NCBI GenBank assembly: GCA_021399435.1
Contig: JAJTUP010000001.1
Location: forward strand, 3,534,001 to 3,598,000
Direction: 5' to 3'
From: Diaporthe sp. PMI_573
Lineage: Eukaryota; Ascomycota; Sordariomycetes; Diaporthales; Diaporthaceae
Length of the DNA stretch: 64,000 bases
Shown here: positions 11,567-21,530 of the stretch, one piece after another
Position numbering within the stretch: position 1 is the stretch's first letter
Layout of the letters: every line of letters begins with the position of its first letter
Position numbers and translations under genes: made by a program
Notes under the pieces: generated by a model
The model's input: the letters and a program-made list of their open reading frames with translations, nothing else
What the model was told of the DNA's origin: nothing
The model's database searches: none

Positions 11567-12347
11567 GCCTCTTCTTTGACGGTCTCGCTTGGCCCGGCCA
11601 CCGCGCCTCTAGACCTGGCCTGCTGCGGAGGCAGGCTCATCGGGGCGTCAGTCGCCAGGTGACCTGGGCTCGAATCGTCACGGCGTTGGGCATCACCTCC
11701 AAGTCAGGCGGGACTCGTATGTCAATGTTTTGGTCGGGGTAGTCGCATCATGGCTGACAGGTAGGGCAGACTTGCCCTGGAGGGGAGAGGGGAGAGGCTC
11801 AAAGGACATCAGGTCTCTGGGTGGCCGAAAATCGACGACATATGAGGCAAATTTAAACTAGACGATTCCAGAAGGCAAAGCATGGACGAGCCGACGCAGA
11901 GAAGACCGGCTTCCAAGATACTAGCCCGGGACCCAACATGGAAGTGCTTGGAATGCGCCGAGGGGGGATGCACGGCTTGCAGCGCAGTCACCACGGCCAT
12001 AGGTGTGAATACTGGATCGTAGTCTGGTAGTTCGCAAAGAAGGGGCAACATGGGGTGTCAGAATGCCACAGGAGCATCAGACTACCTGAGCCGCTATTGT
12101 ATGGGCTTTCCGGGATCCTCGGCACTTTTCTGCGAGATGCTGTACTACAAGATGCACGGATGGACGAAGCCACAGATCAACAATCTGATTGATACGAGCT
12201 GAACCCGTCACCAGCTTTGCACAGCGCCAGTCTCGGTTACTCCACGGGGTATCTTGCACGTTATTTAAAACATTCACGCGGACATGCTAGGCCGCTTCTT
12301 TCCCATCGTCCCTGTCCTTTTGTATCTCATTCCAGCTGTCAGTATCG
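11567..12347. other. Intergenic, convergent 3' ends
   Basis: The 3' flanks of TBCA and THOC7 meet here. I see no gene or clear repeat. Confidence 0.55.
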
Positions 12348-13451
12348 TCACGACGACGTGTCCATCTTGTCCTCGACATTCTGGCCCTCGACGGTAATCT
12401 GCGGTGTGGACGCCGGATCCTCGCGCGGCGTCTCACCCATCTCGACATCCTCACCCTCCGGCTGGCGCCCCTCAGGCTCGGCGCTCCTGGCAGGTGACGG
12501 CTCTCGACTCCCCGACCGGCTGCCAGCCTGTGACAGGTTCCCAGAAATCTCAGGCCTCGGCTTGAGCCCGTCCGCAGGGCTTGGGGCGGGGCTGTCCCGC
12601 ATCGGCGTCCGTCCACCCACTGACATTGGTCGCGGCGTCGAGTCGCCACCATTCTCCCCGAGACCCTTCGGCACGGCCGAGGCCACCCCGGTCCCGTCGG
12701 GCCGCGGTGTCGCGTTCCCGCTCGCGCTGCCCGGCCGCGGCGTGTGCCCATCCGCCGCGGCGTCGCCCTCCCCGCTCCCGTCCTCGTCCATGCCCTCGCG
12801 CCGCTCGACCTCCTCCTTCTCGTCGCGGATGAGCCGGCGCAGCCTCATGCTCTCGTCCATGATCCTGCTGAACTGCTCCCTCCTCTCCCTCCACGTGACG
12901 GCATATTGCTCGCTCTCCGCCTCGAGCTGCCTGCACTCCTCCTCCAGCTTCCCCAGCGCCGCCGCCGCCTTGGGCCGCTCCTGGAGCGCCTTGTTGTCGT
13001 TGATCTTGCGGGCCAGCGCGTCCCACTGCAGCCTCTGCGCCCGGGTGGCCTGCGCGGCGGCGAGCTGGACCCTCAGCTGCGCCGTGTTGTCCTTGACCTT
13101 GGTGCAGGTGTCGAGGATGGCGCCGCGCTCGGCGGCGTACTTGTCGCGCTGCTGGGCGTTGGCGGTCTGCAGGAACTGCAGGCGGCCGATGGTGTAGTCG
13201 AAGGCCGCGAAGTCGAATGTGATGTCTTCCTTGAGCTGCGCAAAGTCGACTGCTTCGGCAGCGCTGCTGTCTTCGCCGTTTGTGGTGTCGGGGGGAGGTG
13301 TGACTGTCTGTCGGATCTTGGAGTTGGCGAGGCCATTGATTGTTGATAGGCGCTTGGTGATGCGCTTGAAGGGCCGCTCTTCAACGCTGAAGAGGCGCGA
13401 CTTGTGGATCTCGTTCTCCTCCTCCGGGTCGAGGAGCTGCCAGGACGACAT
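12348..13451 (-). CDS. THOC7: THO complex subunit 7
   Basis: Component of the THO/TREX complex, which couples transcription elongation to mRNA packaging and export and protects against R-loops. It is a single exon of 367 residues. The N-terminal domain (about 1-215) has the Tho7 signature: LLDPEEENEIHKSRL, ERPFKRITKRL, then a long coiled coil with FDYTIGRLQFL and a Glu/Arg-rich segment ending near KEEVERREG. The C-terminal 150 residues are low-complexity (Gly, Pro, Ser, Glu), with repeated TPRP motifs that look like proline-directed phosphorylation sites. The start at 13451 is the first ATG before the conserved block. A long plus-strand open frame opposite this gene (12217-13197) is a codon-bias shadow. 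Confidence 0.88.
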   Translation of the reverse strand: MSSWQLLDPEEENEIHKSRLFSVEERPFKRITKRLSTINGLANSKIRQTVTPPPDTTNGEDSSAAEAVDFAQLKEDITFDFAAFDYTIGRLQFLQTANAQQRDKYAAERGAILDTCTKVKDNTAQLRVQLAAAQATRAQRLQWDALARKINDNKALQERPKAAAALGKLEEECRQLEAESEQYAVTWRERREQFSRIMDESMRLRRLIRDEKEEVERREGMDEDGSGEGDAAADGHTPRPGSASGNATPRPDGTGVASAVPKGLGENGGDSTPRPMSVGGRTPMRDSPAPSPADGLKPRPEISGNLSQAGSRSGSREPSPARSAEPEGRQPEGEDVEMGETPREDPASTPQITVEGQNVEDKMDTSS

Positions 13452-14514
13452 GGCTGCGGCTTGGTGAGAGCCCTCGTCGAGTTCGAAGGTAGGCGGTGCT
13501 AGAAGATGGAATGTTTCTTCGAATTTCTTCCAGCAATATCTTTTCGTTTTGAAACTGATTGCTCGTACGATGCACAGGAAAGACCGGTGATATCGTAGTA
13601 GAGCACTCCTTGAGATGGACGGCGTGGTGAATTACGTATGGGTGAAATTGAAGCCAAATGTTTTGGCAAACAGACGGTGGCAGGCAAGCAGTTCTGACGC
13701 TAGGTGAGCTACTGATCTGCCACTCGGGTACCCTTGTACCTTGGTACCCACCAAGGTACCGAGATACAGCACAATGTGATTCTTGAATGATTTATCGCCT
13801 ACTCAAGGCCACGACCCCTTGCAGCGGTTGAAAAAGGAAATGGTCTGGGCTCCTGAGGGATCGGGACAGCAGACTTGAGAATATGTATCAATACGTAGAT
13901 GGAGGCACCTAGGCTAAAGTGCCAAACGGGGCAAGGCTGGGGCTGGGCAGAGACCCCACCACCGATCCCATGCTCCTTACAAGGAGGAGAGCGAGCCAGG
14001 GGTGTGACATGTGCCACGAGGCTCTTACTTCGGCCTCGACTTTCCAACTCACCTCATTTCATCTCATCTTACTCCCACACAATAGGATTCCAACCAACAG
14101 CTTGAACAATAGGCAAACAGCCATGAGTTCTGGTATTGATCTCTCATTCTGCCATTGTCACCAAGCCTCCTCCGCCCCAGAGCGACCAAGAATGGGCCGA
14201 GTCCATTCTGCTCCCGTCCTATTCTCCGTATCTGCATCCTCCATTGTCCTCCTTTAATACTTCTAGGCCCATTCCCGCCTTCTCACCAACTACTTAAAGT
14301 CGCCCAGCTACTGTACATAGACTTGACCAGCTACATAAAGTCACCACCGCTCCACCACTCAATTGCACAGAACGCCACTCACAAGTCTCAGATCGAAATT
14401 ATTCCAACCCCAAGATCGTCATTCACGACTCGACCCCAGATTCAACCTTGAATTTTGATACTCGTCTGGCTACAGGTTTCTTGTTGGACCGCGGGGCCAG
14501 ACCACACAGCCAAG
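13452..14514. other. Intergenic, shared 5' region of THOC7 and elongin A
   Basis: A divergent promoter region of about 1.06 kb. A KpnI-like palindromic cluster (repeated GGTACC with ACCAAGGTA) lies at 13727-13762. The part next to elongin A is rich in C and T, as is common upstream of fungal start codons. A 5' UTR intron is possible just before 14476, but I cannot prove it. Confidence 0.5.
13727..13762. repeat. Cluster of palindromic GGTACC words
   Basis: Closely spaced GGTACC and AAGGTACC words in direct and inverted order (near 13727, 13742 and 13755) can form short hairpins. They resemble the TACCTAGGTA-type words found near 28.9, 50.1 and 60.9 kb. Confidence 0.5.
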
Positions 14515-16038
14515 ATGCCCGTTCCGACTCTAGTACAGCTCTGTCACGCCAAGATCAGGAAGAACATCGACCAGGTCATGTATGTCTCAACTCTGCCATA
14601 CTGGAAGGTCCGCGACCCCATCCTCAAACATGTCAAGTTGGCCTCACAGCTTGCCATCATCGAGGAGTACTCCCCGCAAATCATTGGCGAGGACGAAGAG
14701 CTCTGGGAGGCACTCTGCAAGCGGGACTTTTACGTGCCCATGAAGCGCGACCCCCGCCAGCCTGACCCTGACGACGCTCAGCCATGGCGCCAGGTGTACG
14801 AGTACTACGCCGAGGAAGAGCGCAAGAAAGAGGCTCTCGCATTGGAGCAGCTCGGTGCCTCCTTTGCCGGCCTCGACAAGATGAAGTTGGCGAACCAGAC
14901 CGCCATTGGCGACCCGAGAAAACTCCCCAAGGTTCCCGCAGGCCTTGCCTTTGGTAGAAGTCGTGGAAAAGGCGCCGGCCCTGGCGCGACTCTGACCTTC
15001 GGAGGTGGCGCAAGGACGACGAATGCGGTTCGGAAAGCGAAGAGGGAGGCCATGGAGGTCGCCGCGCGCAAGAGGCTCTCAGCCCCGAAGACAATGAGGC
15101 AGACTGCGCATCTTGCACAGGTTACGAAAGCTCCCGAGTCAATGAAGGCCGAGGCCCGCATCAGGGCGCAGCCCAAATTCATCCCTCCTGGTGCGCCGGC
15201 TGCGGTCAAGCGGCGGCGCGAGGAGGACGACGAGCGTGGCCAAATGGAAGCAAGGCTACTCGCTGCCAAGAGATCGAAGGTTGAGCCAAAGTCGACGAGC
15301 GACGAGGAGCTCAGGTCAGGCTCATCCAAGTCGGTGGAGGGAAGTAAGCTGGCCACCAAATCCGAGTCGAAACCATCCACCACTCCGAAAAAGCCCAGAA
15401 GTCTCTTCTCGCGCCCGCAGAGCACCTCGACCCCGCAGAGCAAAGTCACCACCAAGACTGTCGGCAAGCCGGGCCCGACTGCTGCGCCTGAGAGGACCGG
15501 AGGTGTCCCGAAGACGGTGGCAGGTCTCCCTGGACCATCAGCGGCAACTAACCCGTCTTTCCCCGCTGGAAAATCAGCATCACCACCCACGAAGCGGCCC
15601 TCTCGTCCAGAAGCTTCGAGTGCCAGTGCCGTGGCTCGTCAGAGGAACGATCTGTCGCGCGTCTCTCGGGTTTTATCGCCCGGGTTCGAGGACTACAAGA
15701 TTAGCAAGATTGTGCCTCCCAAGCGATCATCTCGTTCCCCATCTGTCGCCTCGAGCGTTTTTGGTTCCCCGGAGCCTGAGGCCGCTGGACCTAGCGGACG
15801 GAGATCATCCTTCAAGTCCAACAGCAGCAGGTCCTCGTCACCGCCCGCTCCCCCGCCGGCGAGGACTGCGCAGCGGGCGAACACGCCGCCTACAGCCGCG
15901 GCGCCCCACGAGGCAAAGTCCACTTCGCCTCCCAAGCGCAAGCTCGACGAGGCCCTGACTGCAGTCGACGGACGAGCGGCGGCGCACCCGCCCGCCAAGA
16001 AGAAGAAGGTGGACATCTTCATGCGCCGCAAGCGCTGA
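14515..16038 (+). CDS. Elongin A (RNA polymerase II transcription factor SIII subunit A)
   Basis: Nuclear elongation factor and substrate adaptor of a cullin ubiquitin ligase (yeast Ela1). It is a single exon of 507 residues from the ATG at 14515. The N-terminus carries a BC-box, TLVQLCHAKI (residues 5-14, pattern SLxxxCxxxI), which binds elongin C. An F-box-like helix pair follows (LPYWKVRDPILKHV) with the conserved phrase EEYSPQIIGEDEELWEALCKRDF (about 56-78). From residue 110 on, the protein is basic and disordered. It has a Gly-rich patch and Ser/Pro-rich tracts and ends in a lysine-rich, nuclear-localisation-like PPAKKKKVDIFMRRKR. An in-frame ATG-like codon at 14455 would extend it but precedes the conserved start. 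The Ser/Pro tail is not informative about function. Confidence 0.9.
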   Translation: MPVPTLVQLCHAKIRKNIDQVMYVSTLPYWKVRDPILKHVKLASQLAIIEEYSPQIIGEDEELWEALCKRDFYVPMKRDPRQPDPDDAQPWRQVYEYYAEEERKKEALALEQLGASFAGLDKMKLANQTAIGDPRKLPKVPAGLAFGRSRGKGAGPGATLTFGGGARTTNAVRKAKREAMEVAARKRLSAPKTMRQTAHLAQVTKAPESMKAEARIRAQPKFIPPGAPAAVKRRREEDDERGQMEARLLAAKRSKVEPKSTSDEELRSGSSKSVEGSKLATKSESKPSTTPKKPRSLFSRPQSTSTPQSKVTTKTVGKPGPTAAPERTGGVPKTVAGLPGPSAATNPSFPAGKSASPPTKRPSRPEASSASAVARQRNDLSRVSRVLSPGFEDYKISKIVPPKRSSRSPSVASSVFGSPEPEAAGPSGRRSSFKSNSSRSSSPPAPPPARTAQRANTPPTAAAPHEAKSTSPPKRKLDEALTAVDGRAAAHPPAKKKKVDIFMRRKR

Positions 16039-16820
16039 AGAGTCGGGACAGATGGAGGACGTGAAAGCATCCGGTTGAAAAGGCTAGGATCTACTCAAAG
16101 TCAAGTCGGAGTGTCTGCGTTCAACCTCTTTATGGAAAAGGAATACGCAGAATTTGAAAAGCCATGGAAGGCATCGGCGTTTGTGAGATGAAGGATATCA
16201 TCATGAAGGCATTTCGCGTCGATCAGACATCATTGGCACGGAGTTCAGGGACTTGTTGAAGGAGTAAAAGGAATACAGTATTAATTAGTGAATGTCTCTG
16301 CTGTTGGGTAACATATCACCCAGGCAGAGGCCATATCGAATGCATGAAAGATCGCTCAGCATTCGCTTCCATAGAAAAACACATACCGTGCATACTTGAA
16401 GGTCAAAGCCCGGAAATACGTGCACGCAAGTGACCTCAGTGGAAACCTACAACGCATCTGCATGCACCGCTTTGACTTTCAAAATTATATTCAGTGCCGT
16501 CGCCCCAAGATTTGTTTCAAGGCGTGCGGTCTCTAAGGTCTCTTCCCCTGCTGCGCTCTTCCAATGTCATGACAAAGGCCGGGATCAAGCCTCTCCGAGA
16601 AGTTTCAACCGCCCAACGGTCGTGCCTGACCCTGTATGAGAGACAGCCGTCCGTCTCGCAACCACTCCTACGCCGGGCGACCCACGTACACCTTTCACTC
16701 GTCTCTGCCCGGGTGCCGGTATCACAACCAAGCCGCGGCTTTCCATCGTCTTCCTAGTTTTCTCGTCGCAGTCCGTTCGGGAAGAGGGCGGGAACGGAAC
16801 CAGGGCAGACGCAGAACCCC
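16039..16820. other. Intergenic, convergent 3' ends
   Basis: The 3' flanks of elongin A and of the NEDD8 gene. I see no gene, RNA or repeat. Confidence 0.55.
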
Positions 16821-17382
16821 TTATTGCTTTCCACCCCTCAGCGCGAGGACCAGGTGGAGCGTTGCGCCTCCCGTGAGGCCGTACTCTTCGGCGGACTTGT
16901 CGTCAGCCCTGTGATCGTCGCACACAGACTCTGGTCAGCTCTCTTGTCCGTCACCCTGTCTTGCTCTCGTTCTCCCGTCTCCTCCAACTGGTCTCCCTCC
17001 TGCCCCAGGCATGCGTGGGTGGCGCCGTCGCGCCAGCACAGCTTTGCGTGATGTTTGTGGTAGTCTCTTGCTTCCTTGGTTGGACTCACATTTGCTTTCC
17101 TCCGAAAATCAAACGTTGCTGTACGGGTGGGATGCCCTCCTTCTCCTCGACCTTCTCCTTGATCGTGGAGACCTGATCAAGCACGTAGGTATTAGAACTT
17201 GTCCACAGGACGAGCTTGGGGGGAAGGTTTTTTTTTAGGGGGCGCTGCGAACCTTGTAGTCCCTCTCGATGTCGAGCTCGATCTCTTTGCCTGTGAGTGT
17301 TCGGACCCTGGCGGTGGAACAGTCAGTAAGGTCAGGCAACGGGCAACGGCGTCTCGGGGGGCAGGACGGACTTGATCTGCAT
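16821..17382 (-). CDS. NEDD8/RUB1 ubiquitin-like modifier, four short exons
   Basis: Ubiquitin-like protein that is conjugated to cullins to activate cullin-RING ligases. No single open frame reveals it. The exons on the minus strand are 17382-17372, 17307-17253, 17172-17090 and 16908-16821, which join to 78 codons plus stop. Recognisable pieces in order are [46 protein letters not shown] and [18 protein letters not shown]. It ends in LRGG at residue 76 plus a two-residue tail (KQ) that the processing protease must remove. Residue 72 is Ala, as in NEDD8, where ubiquitin has Arg. The first coding exon has only 11 nt. Two donors are weak (GTCCGT and GTTCGC), but frame, phase and homology agree at every junction. 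Elongin A, a cullin-ligase adaptor, is the neighbour at 16038; this may be chance. Confidence 0.92.
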
Positions 17383-17900
17383 CTTGACGGTAGGGGGTGT
17401 GGCTGTTCGGTGTCTGCTAGATCAGAGCTTGTCTCTGGGAACTGAGGCGCGTTGTGATGGGCCAGATGTCGGCGACCAAGGTGATCTATTATCAAGGGGG
17501 TCGCGGCCGATGGGTTCAGAGGTGAGCACTCAAGCAATGGTGTGTCACTGAGGGGCACGTCCCCCGGCTGTAGCTTGGCTTAGATAGCAAGGGACCGATG
17601 GTGGGGCAGCCTTGCTCTCATGGTAGTTGCCTTTAGTGAGCCGGTCTACCAACAACGTATGGTCACAACCTAGACGCCAAGGCCTATTTGCAATTACGCA
17701 TCTGTAATGGGTATCATGGATAAGCATCTCAGGATGTCGAGTCATCAAACGGGTTGCACGGCTGCACGGCTACTTCAAGAAAAGTGAAGCATCAATTTGT
17801 ACCTGGGCAAAGTTGAGTCGTATTAATCTTACACAGGAGCTTTTGACGTGAGGGACAAGCTACCCCCGAGGAGGAGAGAGCCCACGCATCGTCGTCCAAC
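17383..17900. other. Intergenic between NEDD8 and PHB2 genes
   Basis: The 5' flank of NEDD8 and 3' flank of PHB2, both on the minus strand. No other feature is supported. Confidence 0.55.
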
Positions 17901-18976
17901 CTATTTCTTGTTGTCTCCGTCAACTTTCTCAAACACGTTGAGGCCCAGTCCCTCGGCGTCAAGGAGCAGCCGGTTCTTCCCACCGTTCTCCTGCATGATC
18001 TGGGCAATGGCCCTCGCGTTCTCCAGCTTCTTCAACTCCACGTAGGCCTTGTTCTTCCTGATGGCCTCGCCGATCAGCTCTGCGGAGCGCGCCTCACCCT
18101 GAGCCTTGACGACCATTGCCTGCTTCTCCTGGCGGGCCTTGTCCACGACGAAGGCTGCACGCTGCGCATCCTGCTGTGCCACCTGTTTCGCCTCCACGGC
18201 AGCTGTGAACTCGGGCGAGAATGCCAGGTGCTAGATCTTTGTTAGCAACGTGGAACATGACAGTGAACGGGGCAAGAAATGCGCAAGGAATGCGATGGTG
18301 AGGGGGATGCCATACTGTCAGCGACACATCGTCCAGCAGAATGTTGAACCGTTGGGCTCTCCTGGAAAGGTTTTCGCGGACCAGTCTCGCGACCATTTCT
18401 CTCTGTGTGATGAGCTGGCTCGCATTGAACTGGGCCACCACGCTCTTGAGCACCTCGTTGACGATGGAAGGAAGGACCCGCTCGTCGTAGTCCTGGCCGA
18501 GGGTTCGGTAAATCTGAGGCAGAGACTTGATTTCTGGTCTTGACAGGACACGGCAGGTGATGTTCACCATCTGCAGGTCTTTGGTGCCGGTGAGCGACGA
18601 GACGTTTCGGGGCTTTGCTCGGATATCGTAGGTGATGGGAGTCTCAAACCATGGGACCATCAAGTGTGTTCCTATTCGCGAAGACGTTAGCCAACACGTC
18701 TCCTGGGCCAGGACCGGATCAGCCGGACTCACCCTCGCTGTAGATCTCCTTGCTGACACCGCTTATGCGCCTGTACTTGATCGCCCTGTGGCCACCGTCG
18801 ACGTTGAAGAGGGCGTTACTGAGGAACCAGCCGCCGGCCAGGAGGGCGACAGCGCCGGTCAGGGCAAAGGTGGCACCTGGAGGGGGCTTGCCACCGGGGA
18901 AACCACCACCACGGCCTGACCTGGCCACGGCCTGCAGCCGCTGCATGTACTCCTCCATTGGATTCCGGTTGGACAT
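17901..18976 (-). CDS. PHB2: Prohibitin 2
   Basis: Subunit of the ring-shaped prohibitin complex of the mitochondrial inner membrane. The complex holds and protects newly made respiratory proteins and regulates the m-AAA protease. Exons on the minus strand are 18976-18733, 18671-18316 and 18230-17901, giving 309 residues, the normal length. A Gly-rich N-terminus is followed by a membrane anchor (about 37-55, [20 protein letters not shown]). The SPFH/band 7 domain has the family phrases [54 protein letters not shown] and [21 protein letters not shown] coiled-coil segment rich in Ala, Lys and Gln follows. All three exons join in frame across introns of 61 and 85 nt. Confidence 0.97.
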
Positions 18977-19673
18977 GGTGGGCGATACTGGGCAGCCTTG
19001 TTGCGTTGTCGAGCAAGGAAGGCTTGGGAGGTGGGTATGCGTGTCGGCGAGTGGAGGCTCAACCGTGTGTACGGGTGTGGCTGCTAGGCTACCTAGGCAT
19101 GTTCTGCATCTCAGACTAGAGCTCCCAGCTCTGGGGTGATCATTGACTTCCTTCCTTCTGACAGGGATCAGGACCTGGCGGAGCTCCTCACTGGGCAGGC
19201 AGGCTGCCAAAATCCTGGGGAAGCTTGGACCAGAAAACTTTCTCGGAGCTTGCAGGGGCTGCCTGGCCCATGTCGATTCCAGATTCGGGCGGGCACAGAT
19301 GCACAGTACACTATTTTGTTCTCTTGTAGGAAAACACATGGCATGCAGTATTGAGGAATTATATAGGAGATCATCTCACAGGGATCTGTCATACATGAGA
19401 TTTTCTAGTAGATGCCTTATGCAGGGAAAAAGTATTATACAAGACTGCCCCATGTGAATGGCAGGCAAACAAGTCAAGCCGGAATGGATGTTTCTGATCC
19501 CTGCCAGCCGCAGCTACACAGTACAATGCTGTTCCGGACTGGGGCCCAGCCGATCCACCTCTGGCATGTGGTTCTGCCAAAGAGCCTCGTGCATGTTGGA
19601 AACCTCCTCCCACCCATGAGCTTTACGATATTTTAGCACCGACCAAGTAGTCACTTTTGAGACCTTCCTCAAA
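18977..19673. other. Intergenic, shared 5' region of PHB2 and CstF-64
   Basis: A divergent promoter region of about 700 bp. A TACCTAGG word occurs at 19090-19097. No gene is seen. Confidence 0.55.
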
Positions 19674-20843
19674 ATGTCTACCAAGACCCCATCCCGGGTT
19701 GTCTTTGTGGGCAACATCCCCTATGGTGAGGCCCCCGTCCGTCAGTTCAACGCACAAGCCGGTGCACAGCTGACCACATCTCTGCCCAGGATTGTCTGAA
19801 GAGCAAATCAGTGAGCTGTTCAGCAGCGCCGGCCAGGTTCTGAACTTCCGCCTTGTCTACGATAGAGACACAGGCAGGCCAAAGGGGTTTGGGTTCGCAG
19901 AGTATCCCGACGCAGGTAAGCGACAGCCACCCAACCACCCAACCACCTGCCTTCCTACCTGGCCACTCTCCTGCGCAGCTCCGTTGGCCATCTTCCCTAA
20001 CGAGACCTCTCCAAATCCTCAGATTCCGCCGCATCAGCAGTACGAAACCTGAACGACCACGAGATCATGGGTCGCAAGCTTCGCGTCGACTTCAGCAACG
20101 AGGGCGGAGCAGGAGGAGACGACTCTGGCCGCAACAACGACCGCGACAACGCCAACAACAGCTACGCCCAAAACAACAACAACAATAACAACAACTACAA
20201 CCCGCCCCCTCCCAATGGCAACGACGCACAGTCCGCCGGCGGAGCCCTCCCTCCTCTGCCACCAGGCCGCGACCTGCCCCCGGGCGTGACCTGCACCGAC
20301 GCCATCTCGCGCACCCTCAACACCCTGCCCCCAGCGCAGCTGCTCGACATCCTCTCCTCCATGAAGCAGCTCGCAACCACAGACCCGGCCCGCGCCACCG
20401 AGCTGCTGAACCAGGCCCCGCAGCTCTCCTACGCCGTCTTCCAGGCTCTGCTGCTCATGGGCCTCGTCTCCCCGGATGCCATCAACGCCGTCCTCGAGCC
20501 CGGCTCCAACCCGGCCGCCGCACCCGCGCCAGGTGGCTACCCTCCCCCTCTCGCGCAGCAGCAGCCCGGTGGCTTCCCCGGCGTCGGCGTGACAAACACC
20601 CCACCCGTGGCCGCGCCCACCCCATACGCGCCACCCCCTGTTGCTGCTGCGGCACCACCGCCCGCTGCGATCCCCGCCGGTGGCCCCGCCTCTGCTTTTG
20701 GCGGCGCCGCGCCCGGCCAGAATCCAGACGACCTGATCCAGCAGGTCCTGTCGCTCCCCGAGGAGGTCATCGCGCAGCTTCCAGAGGCCGAGAAGCAGAC
20801 TATTCTTCAGCTTCGGGCGCAGTACAGCGGTCAGCGGATGTGA
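19674..20843 (+). CDS. Cleavage stimulation factor 64 kDa subunit (Rna15-like)
   Basis: RNA-binding subunit of the mRNA 3'-end cleavage and polyadenylation machinery, recognising U/GU-rich elements. Exons are 19674-19725, 19790-19915 and 20023-20843, giving 332 residues. An N-terminal RRM (about 8-86) has RNP2 VVFVGNIPYG, split by intron 1, and RNP1 KGFGFAEY. After an Asn/Gly-rich linker comes the hinge domain (about 125-205; ISRTLNTLPPAQLLDILSSM and LSYAVFQALLLMGLV), which contacts CstF-77 or symplekin-type partners. A Pro/Ala/Gly-rich stretch follows. The C-terminal three-helix domain (about 285-325, DDLIQQVLSLPEEVIAQLPE) binds Pcf11/PC4-type factors. The domain order is the family standard. 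Confidence 0.95.
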
Positions 20844-21530
20844 GAGGAGGAGACGTAGGAAGAGGACGGGCAGATACCACGATCAATGAGAAATGGAAGT
20901 TGGGGGGGGGGGGCCGGGGGCGAAACAGAAATAGGACGAGCCTGGATAAGGTTCATCAACACTTAGGCGCTAGGTGGCCGTCCATTCGACACCGGGCTCT
21001 CGACACACGGGGCGCACTCATGTGTTGAGCAAACGCCATTGGCAGTACGATCAAGTACGGCGGATCTCATCTTTAGGGAACAGGAAGGGCGAGGCCTGGT
21101 TGGACCGGGAAAGGCGTTATGGCGTGCGCGCGAGGGTTCTCGAAAGATTACGGGAAAATAGACTGCTGGACGGGACTTGTCCTTGTCGGGCGGATCCCTC
21201 ACATCAATGCAATGCATTCTATTTGAGACAGCTGAAGCTGTATCGACTAGTTACAGACTGCCTGTGTTTCTATGTACATTTGAACCAGTGCCGCTGTGAT
21301 TTGTTTCCCTGCATTCCACTTGTGTTCAAGTATTCGAGTATGGGTCCCGTTTATACCCCTATCATCCAAGATTGATTCGACTCAGGTTCATGCCGAGTAC
21401 ATGACCACTAATTTGCTTCCCATGATGACCCCGACCCCGCTTGCACAAACGCTTCAATGGCTAGGAGGGGTATTCCAATGTGTCATGTTGCAAAAGGCCC
21501 GGGTTGTTTCCACCTACCAGTAAGTCCTAC
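20844..21530. other. Intergenic, convergent 3' ends
   Basis: The 3' flanks of the CstF-64 and CorA genes. A G-run lies near 20900-20910. No gene is supported. Confidence 0.55.

Noticed and set aside
12217..13197. Long plus-strand open frame of 326 codons
   Set aside because: It lies antisense to the conserved THOC7 gene, has low-complexity Ser/Pro composition and no motif. It is explained by the GC-rich codon bias of the opposite strand.
14805..15590. Minus-strand open frame of 261 codons
   Set aside because: It is antisense to elongin A, whose frame carries recognised motifs. No independent support.
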